From assembly GCA_023401595.1 (NCBI GenBank), contig JAEXDQ010000011.1:1-64000 (forward strand): a stretch of DNA of 64,000 nucleotides, written 5' to 3'. The translations under genes were made by a program, and so were the position numbers. The notes beneath the pieces are model-generated. The model worked only from the letters and a program-made list of their open reading frames with translations. It ran no database searches and was not told where the DNA came from. Below, piece by piece: positions 17,156 through 25,360 of the stretch (positions are counted from its first letter, which is position 1; every line of letters begins with the position of its first letter). This DNA comes from Spirochaetota bacterium. Its GTDB lineage: Bacteria; Spirochaetota; Spirochaetia; Sphaerochaetales; Sphaerochaetaceae.

Positions 17156-18187
17156 ATGACTACTGTATTCTCCCGTCGGCAGGGCCTGGAGGCCTTGACG
17201 ATCATGTTGCGTTCACGTTGTTTTGAACAACGTCTTGATGAACTTTTCGGCCGTAAGCTCATGCACGGCACGACCCATCTGGCCATCGGACAGGAAGCCG
17301 CCCACGCCGGTCTTTCCATGGGTTTGGAGCCCTCCGACTGGATAGTCCCCACACACCGTTGCCACGGACATACCATCGCCAGGGGAACCGACCCGTATGC
17401 CATGTTCTCCGAGATGTTCGGTTCCCGTGACGGTTGTTGCAAAGGTCTGGGCGGTTCCATGCACATGACCGATGTCGCGCATTGCAACGCCGGTTCGTCG
17501 GCGGTGGTAGCCAGCGGAGTTCCCGTCGCGACCGGCATGGCGCTCGCGTTCAAACGCAACGGGAGCAAGGCCGTCAGCGTGGCGATCTTCGGAGACGGCG
17601 CAAGCAGCCGCGGGGCCATCCATGAATCGATGAACCTCGCTTCCGTATGGCGTCTGCCCGTCCTTTTCTTCTGCGAAAACAACGGATACGGCATGTCGGC
17701 TCCCGCCGAGCGGGTGCTGTCTGTTACCACGGTTTCCGACCGTGGGCCGTCGTACTCCATGAAATCCAACTCGGTCGACGGCAACGACGTCGAAGCCGTC
17801 TATACCGCCGTCAAGGATGCCTGCGACCATATCCGGGCTACCTCCGAGCCCTTCCTGCTGGAAGTCCATACGTACAGGCAATGCGGCCATTCCAAGAATG
17901 ACACCCGAGTCTACAGGACGAGGGAAGAAGAACGGCGCTGGCTTGAACGATGTCCTATCGAGCAGTTCAAGGCTAAAATGATTGCACGAAATCAACTTGA
18001 CGAGCCACAGTTCGTATCGCTGGAAAAACAGGTTCGAGAAGAAATCATCGATGCTTCGGATCTGGCGTTCAAGCATTCTGCCGACCATATCTCCATGGAA
18101 GAGGCCAGTTCCTATGTATACGCCCGACATGACGTCGGAGCGGTCGGGAAGTCTGTACCCGATACTCATTCCGCGAGGCTCGCATGA
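17156..18187 (+). CDS. thiamine-dependent 2-oxoacid/acetoin dehydrogenase E1 alpha subunit
   Basis: A 343-residue E1 alpha chain. The thiamine-diphosphate motif runs from GDG (146-148) to NN (175-176) with normal spacing. RCHGHTIARG and GLGGSMHMTD are typical of the pyruvate/acetoin E1 alpha group, and the loop YRQCGHSKNDTRVYR matches the phosphorylation-loop region. With the beta subunit it would decarboxylate pyruvate, acetoin or a related substrate and pass the acyl group to an E2 lipoyl domain. AGGAGC precedes ATG 17156. The stop overlaps the beta subunit start. No E2 or E3 gene follows. Confidence 0.93.
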   Translation: MTTVFSRRQGLEALTIMLRSRCFEQRLDELFGRKLMHGTTHLAIGQEAAHAGLSMGLEPSDWIVPTHRCHGHTIARGTDPYAMFSEMFGSRDGCCKGLGGSMHMTDVAHCNAGSSAVVASGVPVATGMALAFKRNGSKAVSVAIFGDGASSRGAIHESMNLASVWRLPVLFFCENNGYGMSAPAERVLSVTTVSDRGPSYSMKSNSVDGNDVEAVYTAVKDACDHIRATSEPFLLEVHTYRQCGHSKNDTRVYRTREEERRWLERCPIEQFKAKMIARNQLDEPQFVSLEKQVREEIIDASDLAFKHSADHISMEEASSYVYARHDVGAVGKSVPDTHSARLA

Positions 18188-19167
18188 AGAACGCCGTTAC
18201 CTATCGGGAAGCCATCAGGGAGGCCCTCGCCGAGGAAATGCGCCGTGACCGTAACGTGGTGCTGATCGGGGAGGACGTCGGCAAATACGGCGGTTGCTTC
18301 AAAGTGACCCAGGGGCTGTGGGACGAATTCGGCGCCGACCAGATTCTGGAGACGCCGGTGTCCGAGGAAGGTTTTACCGGTCTCGCCGTCGGTGCGGCGA
18401 TGATGGGACTTCGCCCGGTCGTCGAAATCATGTACGGGGATTTCTCGACGCTGGCCAGCGACCCGTTGATCAACCATGCGGCGAAGACCCGTTTCATGAG
18501 CGCCGGACAGCTCGGATGTCCTCTGGTCTACCGCGCTCCTTCCGGTTCCGGCACGGGGCACGGTGCGCAGCATACCCAGAGCCTTGAAGCGATGTTTACC
18601 AACGTTCCCGGTCTGAAAATCGTCGCTCCATCGTCTCCCCGAGACGCCAAGGCGTTGCTCAAGGCGGCGATTCGGGACGACGACCCAGTGCTTTATTTTG
18701 AACACAAGCTGCTCTACAGCACGTTGGGCCCCGTGGGCGATGAAAACGACGTGGCCGAAATAGGCCGGGCCGATATCAAGCACGCGGGCGATGACATTAC
18801 GCTGATCTCCTATTCCCATGCGGTGCGAACCTGCTTGGAGGCCGCCGACCTGCTGTCGGTGGAGGGCGTAGGCGTCGAGGTCGTCGATCTCTGCTGCCTG
18901 CGTCCGCTTGATGTACCCGCGATACTCGCCTCAGTTAGGAAGACGGGAAGGGCCGTGGTAGTCCACGACGCTCCGGCTTTCGGCGGTTTCGGTGGCGAGG
19001 TCGTGGCGAGCATCGTAGGCGATTGCGCCACCTTCTCCGCGCTGAAAGCTCCGGTACGCCGTGTCTGCGGCAAAGAGCTGCCCGTTCCGTTCAACGAAGA
19101 ACTTGAAAAACAGATCGTCCCGTCCGTGGACGAGATTGTCAGCGTGGTGAAGCTCCTGGTCGGATAA
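18184..19167 (+). CDS. thiamine-dependent 2-oxoacid/acetoin dehydrogenase E1 beta subunit
   Basis: A 327-residue E1 beta chain: transketolase pyrimidine domain in the first half (REAIREALAEEMRRDRNVVLIGEDVG, ILETPVSEEGFTGLAVGAA) and C-terminal transketolase domain in the second (VEVVDLCCLRPLD, VVVHDAPAFGGFGGEV). It pairs with the alpha subunit through a four-base ATGA overlap. GSGTGHGAQHTQSLEAMF is usual for pyruvate or acetoin E1. The absence of E2/E3 genes downstream is unusual for this operon type. Substrate remains open. Confidence 0.94.
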   Translation: MKNAVTYREAIREALAEEMRRDRNVVLIGEDVGKYGGCFKVTQGLWDEFGADQILETPVSEEGFTGLAVGAAMMGLRPVVEIMYGDFSTLASDPLINHAAKTRFMSAGQLGCPLVYRAPSGSGTGHGAQHTQSLEAMFTNVPGLKIVAPSSPRDAKALLKAAIRDDDPVLYFEHKLLYSTLGPVGDENDVAEIGRADIKHAGDDITLISYSHAVRTCLEAADLLSVEGVGVEVVDLCCLRPLDVPAILASVRKTGRAVVVHDAPAFGGFGGEVVASIVGDCATFSALKAPVRRVCGKELPVPFNEELEKQIVPSVDEIVSVVKLLVG

Positions 19168-19352
19168 TTTCTTTTCCGGGTATTCCCTTGCCGTCTGTGT
19201 TTTGCGTTTGGGACGAGGAGGTGATATGTTCGTTTGGAAAGCGTAGATTGGCTCCTAGGGCGTCGGACTGCAAGTCGCAGACCTGTAAGGTACCGACCTG
19301 TGACCGGTTTGTTGTGCGTAGGCCCATTGGGCATCGGTTCGAATCGCGGGGG
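19168..19352. other. gap after E1 beta with a ribosome site and minimal ORF
   Basis: GAGGAGG at about 19214-19220 precedes ATG 19225, but the frame closes after six codons (MFVWKA). A tRNA-like but unfoldable stretch follows to about 19345. This may be a deletion scar where an E2 gene once began, or a leader peptide; nothing else is supported. Confidence 0.35.
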
Positions 19353-20567
19353 CTATTCGAGCGGAACTTTGTTCAGCAGGAAGTCGATGGCGTTGATGTG
19401 CCTGATTCCATCTTGTATATCGGAGAAGGGTAAATCATCCAATGAAATGACTATCTTTGGGTAATTGTCCGAAAGCCGTTTGAAACTTGCGAGTTCCTGT
19501 TCTTTTTTTTCTTCTGATGCAATCGTATAGGCGACTTGCACATAGTGAACGGAGGTTTTGGAACGGCAGACGAAATCTATCTCGTTGTTTTCACATTTCC
19601 CGACATCGACGGTGTACCCTCTCTTGAGCAATTCCAGATAAATGATATTTTCCAGCGCATGCGTTACCTCCAGTTGCCGATATCCCAGGCAATAGTTCCG
19701 TATCCCCATGTCACTGACATAGTATTTGCACTGGTTGTCCATGTATTGTTTGCCCCTGATGTCGTATCTCGACGCTTTGTACAAAATGAAGGCGTCGACG
19801 AAATATTGCAGATAGTTTTGAACGGTCTCGCGACTTATTTTGTATCCTTTGGAGACCATCGTGTTATGAATTTTGTTTGCGGAAACCAATGACCCTATCG
19901 AGGACATCACGGTCCGTAGAACAGTCTCCAATGAATTGATATCCCGGATGTCTTTTCGTGTGGTGATGTCTCTGATGACGATTGTGTTGAACAGCCCTTC
20001 AAAAAACATGTTGCGGATTTCATCGTCTTGCAGGACCACGCTATACGGCATTCCGCCAAATTTCATGTAGTCGTTGAAAAGTCGCCTGTAATCTGTGGAT
20101 TCGAAAGCGGTGACGTATTCGGAAAAGGAAAGCGGCTGCATTTTTATCTCGATGAATCGGCCGCCGATATATGTGACCAGTTCCCCGGAAAGCATCTTGG
20201 AGTTCGAGCCGGTGATGTATATGTCTACAGGATAATCGACCCTGAGTCCATTGATGGCGGTTTCAAACCCGGGGACTTCCTGAATCTCATCGAGAAATAT
20301 GTAGCTTTTCTTTTGCCCTTTGACCATGTTCGCGAGGTAGCCATATAGTTTACTGGAATCCTGTTTGAGTTCGTTGAACTGAGGTGATTCAAAGTTTACC
20401 CTGATAATCTGCCGAGGTTTGATGCCGATTGAAAGGAGATAGTCATAGTAGATGCTGTTCAAAAGCGTGGATTTGCCACACCTGCGTATGCCGGATAGCA
20501 CCTTGATGAAATCGGTATCCTTTGCCCGTATGAGTTTCTGTAGATATGCATCGCGTTGTATCAACAT
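19353..20567 (-). CDS. AAA-family ATPase with DUF4143 C-terminal domain
   Basis: A 404-residue protein of the AAA_14/DUF4143 family. Walker A is GIRRCGKST (26-34), Walker B IFLDEIQEVPG, and sensor ITGSNSKMLSGE is characteristic. The C-terminal half has the DUF4143 pattern with LENIIYLELLKRGYTVDVG and a nuclease-like NEIDFVCRSK (D and E-x-K arrangement). The biological role of these proteins is not established. It stands alone. Two identical upstream boxes 40 bp apart suggest self-regulation. A second member of the family is at 34484-35767. Confidence 0.9.
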   Translation of the reverse strand: MLIQRDAYLQKLIRAKDTDFIKVLSGIRRCGKSTLLNSIYYDYLLSIGIKPRQIIRVNFESPQFNELKQDSSKLYGYLANMVKGQKKSYIFLDEIQEVPGFETAINGLRVDYPVDIYITGSNSKMLSGELVTYIGGRFIEIKMQPLSFSEYVTAFESTDYRRLFNDYMKFGGMPYSVVLQDDEIRNMFFEGLFNTIVIRDITTRKDIRDINSLETVLRTVMSSIGSLVSANKIHNTMVSKGYKISRETVQNYLQYFVDAFILYKASRYDIRGKQYMDNQCKYYVSDMGIRNYCLGYRQLEVTHALENIIYLELLKRGYTVDVGKCENNEIDFVCRSKTSVHYVQVAYTIASEEKKEQELASFKRLSDNYPKIVISLDDLPFSDIQDGIRHINAIDFLLNKVPLE

Positions 20568-20613
20568 CTAACGGCTCCTACTCCAATCATATCATCGTTT
20601 CCGGTTTCATCAA

Positions 20614-20670
20614 TAATTTTCGAGACTATATTCTTGGAATATTAATATTTTTTTAATTATCGAGACTATA
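20614..20670. repeat. two direct repeats 40 bp apart upstream of the DUF4143 ATPase
   Basis: TAATTTTCGAGACTATA (20614-20630) and TAATTATCGAGACTATA (20654-20670) match at 16 of 17 positions. They start 47 bp upstream of the ATPase start codon and are on its promoter side. Spacing is close to four helical turns. Confidence 0.7.
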
Positions 20671-20693
20671 ACCGCAATTTTTATTTTATAATC

Positions 20694-20993
20694 TGCTATG
20701 GAAAAAGCTGACACATTCTGTTCCGTCCGCAAGACGAAAGGTGCCCAAGAGCCTCTTGTAATCAAAGGCAATGTAGGTCGAACCAGCATCCGAATGAATG
20801 ACCAACCATCCACGATGGCGTTACCGGGCCTTCTGGTAAGCTTCAGGACGGTATCCATGCACAGCTTCGTGTCCTGCTGTTCTCCTGTCACATGGGCAAG
20901 AATCTCATTGTAAAGCTCCTCGATCGTATTCAGATACCTGGTTCCCTCCAATACGGGCAGATACGTGATATCGACCACAAGCCTTACGTTTGA
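20694..20993 (-). pseudogene. IS3-family transposase (OrfB) remnant, frameshifted and truncated
   Basis: Reading left, the first frame gives RLVVDITYLPVLEGTRYL and continues to about 20810. A frameshift then leads to a second frame with VIHSDAGSTYIAFDYKRLLG. DITY and HSDxGS hold the first two acidic residues of the DDE catalytic triad of IS3-family OrfB; the final Glu region and the whole N-terminal half are missing. Stops bound both ends. No terminal inverted repeats or target duplications were found, so it is an old decayed fragment between the ATPase promoter and pheS. Confidence 0.82.
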
Positions 20994-21086
20994 CCGCTAA
21001 GAGCGTTCCAAAATGGAATGGACATGTCCCGTACACGGAGCGGGCGCGTTTCCCGGATAATTCCGGTACGCCCCGTCCGGGCGCAC

Positions 21087-21116
21087 TTCCCATTTTGCTG
21101 CTACTTCGCATATAAT
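21087..21116 (+). promoter_or_regulatory. pheS-pheT promoter
   Basis: TTCCCA (21087-21092) and a consensus TATAAT (21111-21116), 18 bp apart. It predicts a leader of about 90 nt before ATG 21214. I see no T-box or leader-peptide attenuator. Confidence 0.6.
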
Positions 21117-21213
21117 GGGAGCATTCGCGACAGATTTCCATGTATCGCATGACGATGGTTCTTCCATCGGCTCGCGGGCAGTGTCGTCGCGATGTCGAAA
21201 ACAGGAGAAAGAG

Positions 21214-22752
21214 ATGGACATTGATGTAAAGAACCTGCATCCGCTTGAAGTCCGTTTGCTCCGGCATGTCAACGTGGGCGAGGATATCACCACCGAACGC
21301 ATCGTCAGTGAGCTGGACTATAAAGTAGGACAGTGCAACCAGGCTTTCAGCTGGCTGAGCGCCAAAGGCTATCTGGTTGAGAAAAGCCGCACGACCCGCG
21401 TATTCTATGAACTGACCGAGCTCGGCAAAGAGCAACTGGCGAAAGGTACCCCGGCGCAGCGGATCTTTACATTGCTCCAGAAAGTGGGGCCCCTGTCCCT
21501 GCCTCAGATCGCGGAACGCCTTGGCTTGGAGAAATCCGACGTCGGTTCTGCGTTCGGCCAGCTTTCCAAGGCCGGGACCTGCGGCATGAACCCGGACAAC
21601 AACGCCGAGCTTCGCCAGCAGGAGCTTCCGCAGGAGGTCCATAGCGTTTCCGAGCTTCTCGCCAGAGGCGGGGAGGGCGCTATCGACGCAAACGCCCTGT
21701 CCGAAAGATTCAAGCAGATCATGGCGAAGATCGCCAAGAAACGCGGTGCGGCCGGCTCGCCGTTCAAGATCGTCGAGCGTGAGGACATCGTCTATACCTT
21801 GACAGACGATGGGGCGAAGGCCCGTGAAGCCGTGTTCGCCGCCAATATCACCGGCGAGGAGCTTGGCGCGGTGACCGCCCAGATGCTCGCTGCCGGAGCC
21901 TGGAAGAACGCCTCGTTCCGTCCCTATGCGCTCAATGCGCCGACTTCCCGCCTGATTCCCGGCCGTCGCAATCCATATGGAGTGTATCTGCAATGGGTCA
22001 AGGACAAGCTGTGCAGCCTTGGCTTCGAGGAGTTCGACGGGCCGCTCGTAGAGACGGAATTCTGGAACGGCGATGCCCTGTTCATGCCGCAGTTCCATAG
22101 TGCCCGCGACATCCACGACGTCTATTACGTCAAGAACGCCAGCCATTGCAGGGAAATCGAGGAACCATGGCTCAGCCAGGTCGCCGCCACCCACGAGGAC
22201 GGCTGGACGACCGGAAGCCGGGGGTGGGGCTACAGCTTCGACCACGAGTTCACCCGTCGTCAGGTCCTGCGCAGCCAGGGTACGGTGCTTTCCGCCCATC
22301 AGCTGCCCAAGGCCAAGGTGCCGGGCAAGTATTTCGGCGTCGCCCGCTGCTTCCGCTACGACCAGGTGGACGCCACCCATGGAGCCGACTTCTATCAGAC
22401 CGAAGGCATCGTGCTGGGCGAGGACGTCAACCTCAAGACGCTGCTCGGGCTTCTGAAGATGTTCGCCGAGGAGATCGCCGGAGCTGAGGAAGTGAAATAC
22501 GTCCCCGGCTATTTCCCGTTCACCGAGCCGTCGATCGAGGTGCATATCAAGCATCCTGTACTCGGTTGGTTCGAGCTTGGCGGAAGCGGGATATTCCGTC
22601 CCGAAGTGACCAAGGCGCTTGGAATCGACGTGCCGGTACTCGCCTGGGGGCTTGGCATCGACCGCATGGCGCTGATGCACCTGGGGCTGAACGACCTGCG
22701 TGAGCTGTTCACTCCGAACATCGAGAGCGTCCGCATGAGGAGGGGAAACTAA
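21214..22752 (+). CDS. pheS: phenylalanyl-tRNA synthetase alpha subunit, archaeal/eukaryotic type
   Basis: A 512-residue class II synthetase subunit that attaches phenylalanine to tRNA-Phe. The long N-terminal region (about 1-200) is built of winged-helix units (ELDYKVGQCNQAFSWLSAKG), as in archaeal and cytosolic eukaryotic PheS; bacterial PheS instead has a short coiled coil. The catalytic motifs are FDGPLVETEFWN, the motif-2 segment FGVARCFRYDQVDATH, and motif 3 GLGIDRMALMHLGL. GGAG precedes ATG 21214; the longer upstream frame lacks support. Spirochaetes are known to carry the archaeal form, which helps place the organism. Confidence 0.96.
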   Translation: MDIDVKNLHPLEVRLLRHVNVGEDITTERIVSELDYKVGQCNQAFSWLSAKGYLVEKSRTTRVFYELTELGKEQLAKGTPAQRIFTLLQKVGPLSLPQIAERLGLEKSDVGSAFGQLSKAGTCGMNPDNNAELRQQELPQEVHSVSELLARGGEGAIDANALSERFKQIMAKIAKKRGAAGSPFKIVEREDIVYTLTDDGAKAREAVFAANITGEELGAVTAQMLAAGAWKNASFRPYALNAPTSRLIPGRRNPYGVYLQWVKDKLCSLGFEEFDGPLVETEFWNGDALFMPQFHSARDIHDVYYVKNASHCREIEEPWLSQVAATHEDGWTTGSRGWGYSFDHEFTRRQVLRSQGTVLSAHQLPKAKVPGKYFGVARCFRYDQVDATHGADFYQTEGIVLGEDVNLKTLLGLLKMFAEEIAGAEEVKYVPGYFPFTEPSIEVHIKHPVLGWFELGGSGIFRPEVTKALGIDVPVLAWGLGIDRMALMHLGLNDLRELFTPNIESVRMRRGN

Positions 22753-24458
22753 TGCCTAAGATAGAAGTACAGGAAGGGCTGCTCTACGGCCTTCTTGGCA
22801 AGAAATATACCGATTCCCAGCTTGAGGACATCTTCCCGGTGGCCAAGGCGGAGCTCGACGGCCATGATACCGCCGAGCATGTGCTCAAGATCGAGCTGAA
22901 CGACACCAACCGTCCCGACCTCTGGTCCGCCGCCGGCGTCGCGCGCCAGCTCAAGGCCTATACCGAAGGGAGCGCGCCGTTGTACGACTTCTTCTCCACC
23001 GAGGAGGAGGTGTTCGACAATGAAGGGCGTACATTGATCGTCGATGAATCGGCGAAGCAGGTTCGGCCCTATTCGATCGGTTTCGCCGCGAAGGGGCATG
23101 TGGTCGATGAACCTACGCTGCTCGCGTTGATCCAGTCCCAGGAGAAGCTCTGCTGGAATTTCGGTCGCAAGCGCAAGTCTATCGCGTTGGGAATCTACCG
23201 CAGCGACCTGATCAAGTATCCGGTTCATTTCAAGGGCGCCGATCCCGACGCCACCCATTTCATCCCGCTGGGGATGGACGAGGACCTGACCCTACGGGAG
23301 ATATGTGAGAAGCATCCCAAGGGCAAGGAATACGGGTATATCGTCGCGGACAAGCCGGTGTTCCCGTATCTGTACGACGACAACGGCGATACCCTCAGCT
23401 TCCCGCCGGTGATCAACAGCGCCCGTATCGGCGCGGTCGAGGTAGGCGACGAGAACCTGTTCGTGGAGCTTTCCGGAACCGAGTTGCGCGACCTGCTGCT
23501 CTGCGCGTCGATTCTCGCCTGCGATATGGCTGACATGGGCTTCCAGATTCTGCCGGTCAAGGCCGTCTACCCCTATGATACCGAATTCGGCAGGGAGATC
23601 ACCGTTCCGTACTATTTCCAGGAGCCCGTCTCCTGTTCCATCGCCCAGGTTCGCAAGACGCTGGGGGAACCCGTCACGGGAACCCAGGCGGTCGAAGCCC
23701 TCAAGCGCATGGGCGTCTATTCCGTCTACGATGAGAAGGATGAGACGATCTACGCCACGGTACCGGAGTACCGCAACGACTTCCTCCATCCGGTCGATCT
23801 GGTCGAAGACGTGATGATCGGCTACGGACTGGCCAATTTCGCGCCCGAGATGCCCGGCGACTTTACCGTCGGCCGTCTTTCCGCCGCGGAGGAGTTCGGC
23901 CGCAAGGTCAAGGAAATCCTTGTCGGGCTCGGCTTCCAAGAGATGATGTACAACTATCTCGGTTCCCGCAGGGAATACATCGACAACATGCATGTCGACG
24001 GGAGCGGGTATATCCAGATAGCCAATCCGATGAGCGAGAACTACGAATACGTTCGCCCGTCGATCATTCCGTCGTTGCTGGAAAGCGAAAGCATGAGCGG
24101 ACACGCCCCCTATCCCCACAATATCTTCGAGGTAGGCAAGGTGGCGTTCCTCTGCCCGGAGGACAACAGCGGTACGGTGACGCGGAACTATCTCGGATTC
24201 TTCTGCGCCGACAACGTCATGGGGTACAACGAGGCTTCTTCCTACGTGAACACATTGATGTATTTCATCAGAAAAGACTATTCTCTCGCCGAGCTGGGCG
24301 ATGATCCTCGCTTTATCCCCGGCCGTTGCGCGGCTGTCATGGTCGATGGCAAGAAGGTAGGCTGTTTCGGTGAACTGCATCCCGCCGTATTGGAAAGCTG
24401 GGGTTGTTCCATGCCCGCGATCGCTTGCGAGCTGGATCTGGACCTGCTGTTGAACTGA
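22752..24458 (+). CDS. pheT: phenylalanyl-tRNA synthetase beta subunit, archaeal/eukaryotic type
   Basis: A 568-residue beta subunit, the short archaeal length (bacterial PheT is about 800 residues). It has the B3/B4 editing-domain region (VVDEPTLLALIQSQEKLCWNFGRKRKSI), B5 domain and the class II-like core ending in GELHPAVLESWGCSMPAIACELDLD. It lacks the bacterial N-terminal OB fold and C-terminal anticodon-binding domain. Its ATG shares one base with the pheS stop (TAATG), so the two subunits are translationally coupled and made in equal amounts. Confidence 0.96.
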   Translation: MPKIEVQEGLLYGLLGKKYTDSQLEDIFPVAKAELDGHDTAEHVLKIELNDTNRPDLWSAAGVARQLKAYTEGSAPLYDFFSTEEEVFDNEGRTLIVDESAKQVRPYSIGFAAKGHVVDEPTLLALIQSQEKLCWNFGRKRKSIALGIYRSDLIKYPVHFKGADPDATHFIPLGMDEDLTLREICEKHPKGKEYGYIVADKPVFPYLYDDNGDTLSFPPVINSARIGAVEVGDENLFVELSGTELRDLLLCASILACDMADMGFQILPVKAVYPYDTEFGREITVPYYFQEPVSCSIAQVRKTLGEPVTGTQAVEALKRMGVYSVYDEKDETIYATVPEYRNDFLHPVDLVEDVMIGYGLANFAPEMPGDFTVGRLSAAEEFGRKVKEILVGLGFQEMMYNYLGSRREYIDNMHVDGSGYIQIANPMSENYEYVRPSIIPSLLESESMSGHAPYPHNIFEVGKVAFLCPEDNSGTVTRNYLGFFCADNVMGYNEASSYVNTLMYFIRKDYSLAELGDDPRFIPGRCAAVMVDGKKVGCFGELHPAVLESWGCSMPAIACELDLDLLLN

Positions 24459-24604
24459 TGGCCGGCTTTCCGCCGGATTCAGGAGGCTGTCGTCGATACG
24501 GTGCAGGACATCGTGCGGCGGCAGCTTTTTTATTGTGATTCGCGGCTTTATCCATGGAGATATCCACGCTTTTTTGTGGCGGTTCTCATCATTTTCTGGT
24601 ATTC

Positions 24605-24624
24605 TAGCAATATCTTACAGGAAT
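24605..24624. promoter_or_regulatory. GntR operator-like site A
   Basis: TAGCAATATCTTACAGGAAT lies 13-32 bases before the GntR start. It matches site B (30448-30467) at 18 of 20 positions and site C (33973-33992) more weakly. A degraded half copy (24597-24607) sits 11 bp upstream, as at the other two sites. Confidence 0.72.
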
Positions 24625-24636
24625 GAACAAAGAGGT

Positions 24637-25287
24637 ATGGCAGTGGCTTCCTTAGTCCAGAAAACGGGTTCCGAAGTATCGTTGAAACGTCAGGTCTATG
24701 ATCAGATGCTGAATGAAATATTGCAGGGGAACTATAAACCGGATGTTCCGTTCACCGAAAAGGAGCTGGTGGAGAAATACAAGGTGAGCAAGTCCCCGAT
24801 CCGGGAAGCTTTGATTGAGCTGTGTACGGAAGGGGTGCTGCGGAGTATTCCCCGCTATGGATATGAGGTGATCCGTATCGCGGACAGGGATATAAAGGAA
24901 GCGAAGGAGTACCGCATCATCCTTGAATGCGGCGGCCTCGACCGTTACTGGGATTTGATCAAAGACGAGGACATCGAAAGAATCCTTGCGGCGCAGGAGC
25001 CCGGTCCTGATGAAATCGATGTTCTGGATCACTGGACCCGCAACAGCCGGTTCCATCTGGATTTGGTTTCCTGCTACAACAATAGTTATCTGTGCAAGGC
25101 GTTGGAATCGTCCCTGCGTCTGATGACCCGCGCCTACGTCCAGTTCCAGTGGGACAAGTGGCGGCAGACGAAATTCGTTGGAACGTCCAGGAAGCATAGG
25201 GACGTCCTGACCGCGATCAAAGAGGGCGACAGGAGTACTGCGTTGACGCTCCTCAGACAGGATATCGAGGGGTTCGTGGTCGACTGA
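24637..25287 (+). CDS. GntR/FadR-family transcriptional regulator
   Basis: A 216-residue regulator. The N-terminal winged helix (about 15-80) has PFTEKELVEKYKVSKSPIREAL and GVLRSIPRYGYEVIRI; the all-helical C-terminal domain is of the FCD type but short, with possible metal-ligand residues in HWTRNSRFHLDLV. ATG 24637 is used here; GTG 24643 has better spacing from the AGAGG site and is a real alternative. It converges with the catabolic cluster at 25.4-33.9 kb. The same 20-bp motif occurs in front of it and two cluster promoters, so it is probably an autoregulated local regulator. Confidence 0.92.
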   Translation: MAVASLVQKTGSEVSLKRQVYDQMLNEILQGNYKPDVPFTEKELVEKYKVSKSPIREALIELCTEGVLRSIPRYGYEVIRIADRDIKEAKEYRIILECGGLDRYWDLIKDEDIERILAAQEPGPDEIDVLDHWTRNSRFHLDLVSCYNNSYLCKALESSLRLMTRAYVQFQWDKWRQTKFVGTSRKHRDVLTAIKEGDRSTALTLLRQDIEGFVVD

Positions 25288-25360
25288 CGGCTACAGTTTT
25301 CACAAGATGCTCCACTGGTAAGGGATAGTCGCCCGCGTTCCACAAACCCCTCGGGATTGT

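Noticed and set aside
19247..19345. tRNA-like sequence with GGTTCGAATC and a CTGCAAG loop
   Set aside because: An acceptor-like stem can be drawn, but the T-stem and anticodon stem have mismatches and the span is about 100 nt. It does not fold as a tRNA; at most it is a remnant.
20905..22680. Leftward open frame of 591 codons opposite pheS
   Set aside because: Lies wholly opposite pheS and the IS remnant; composition is typical of antisense frames.
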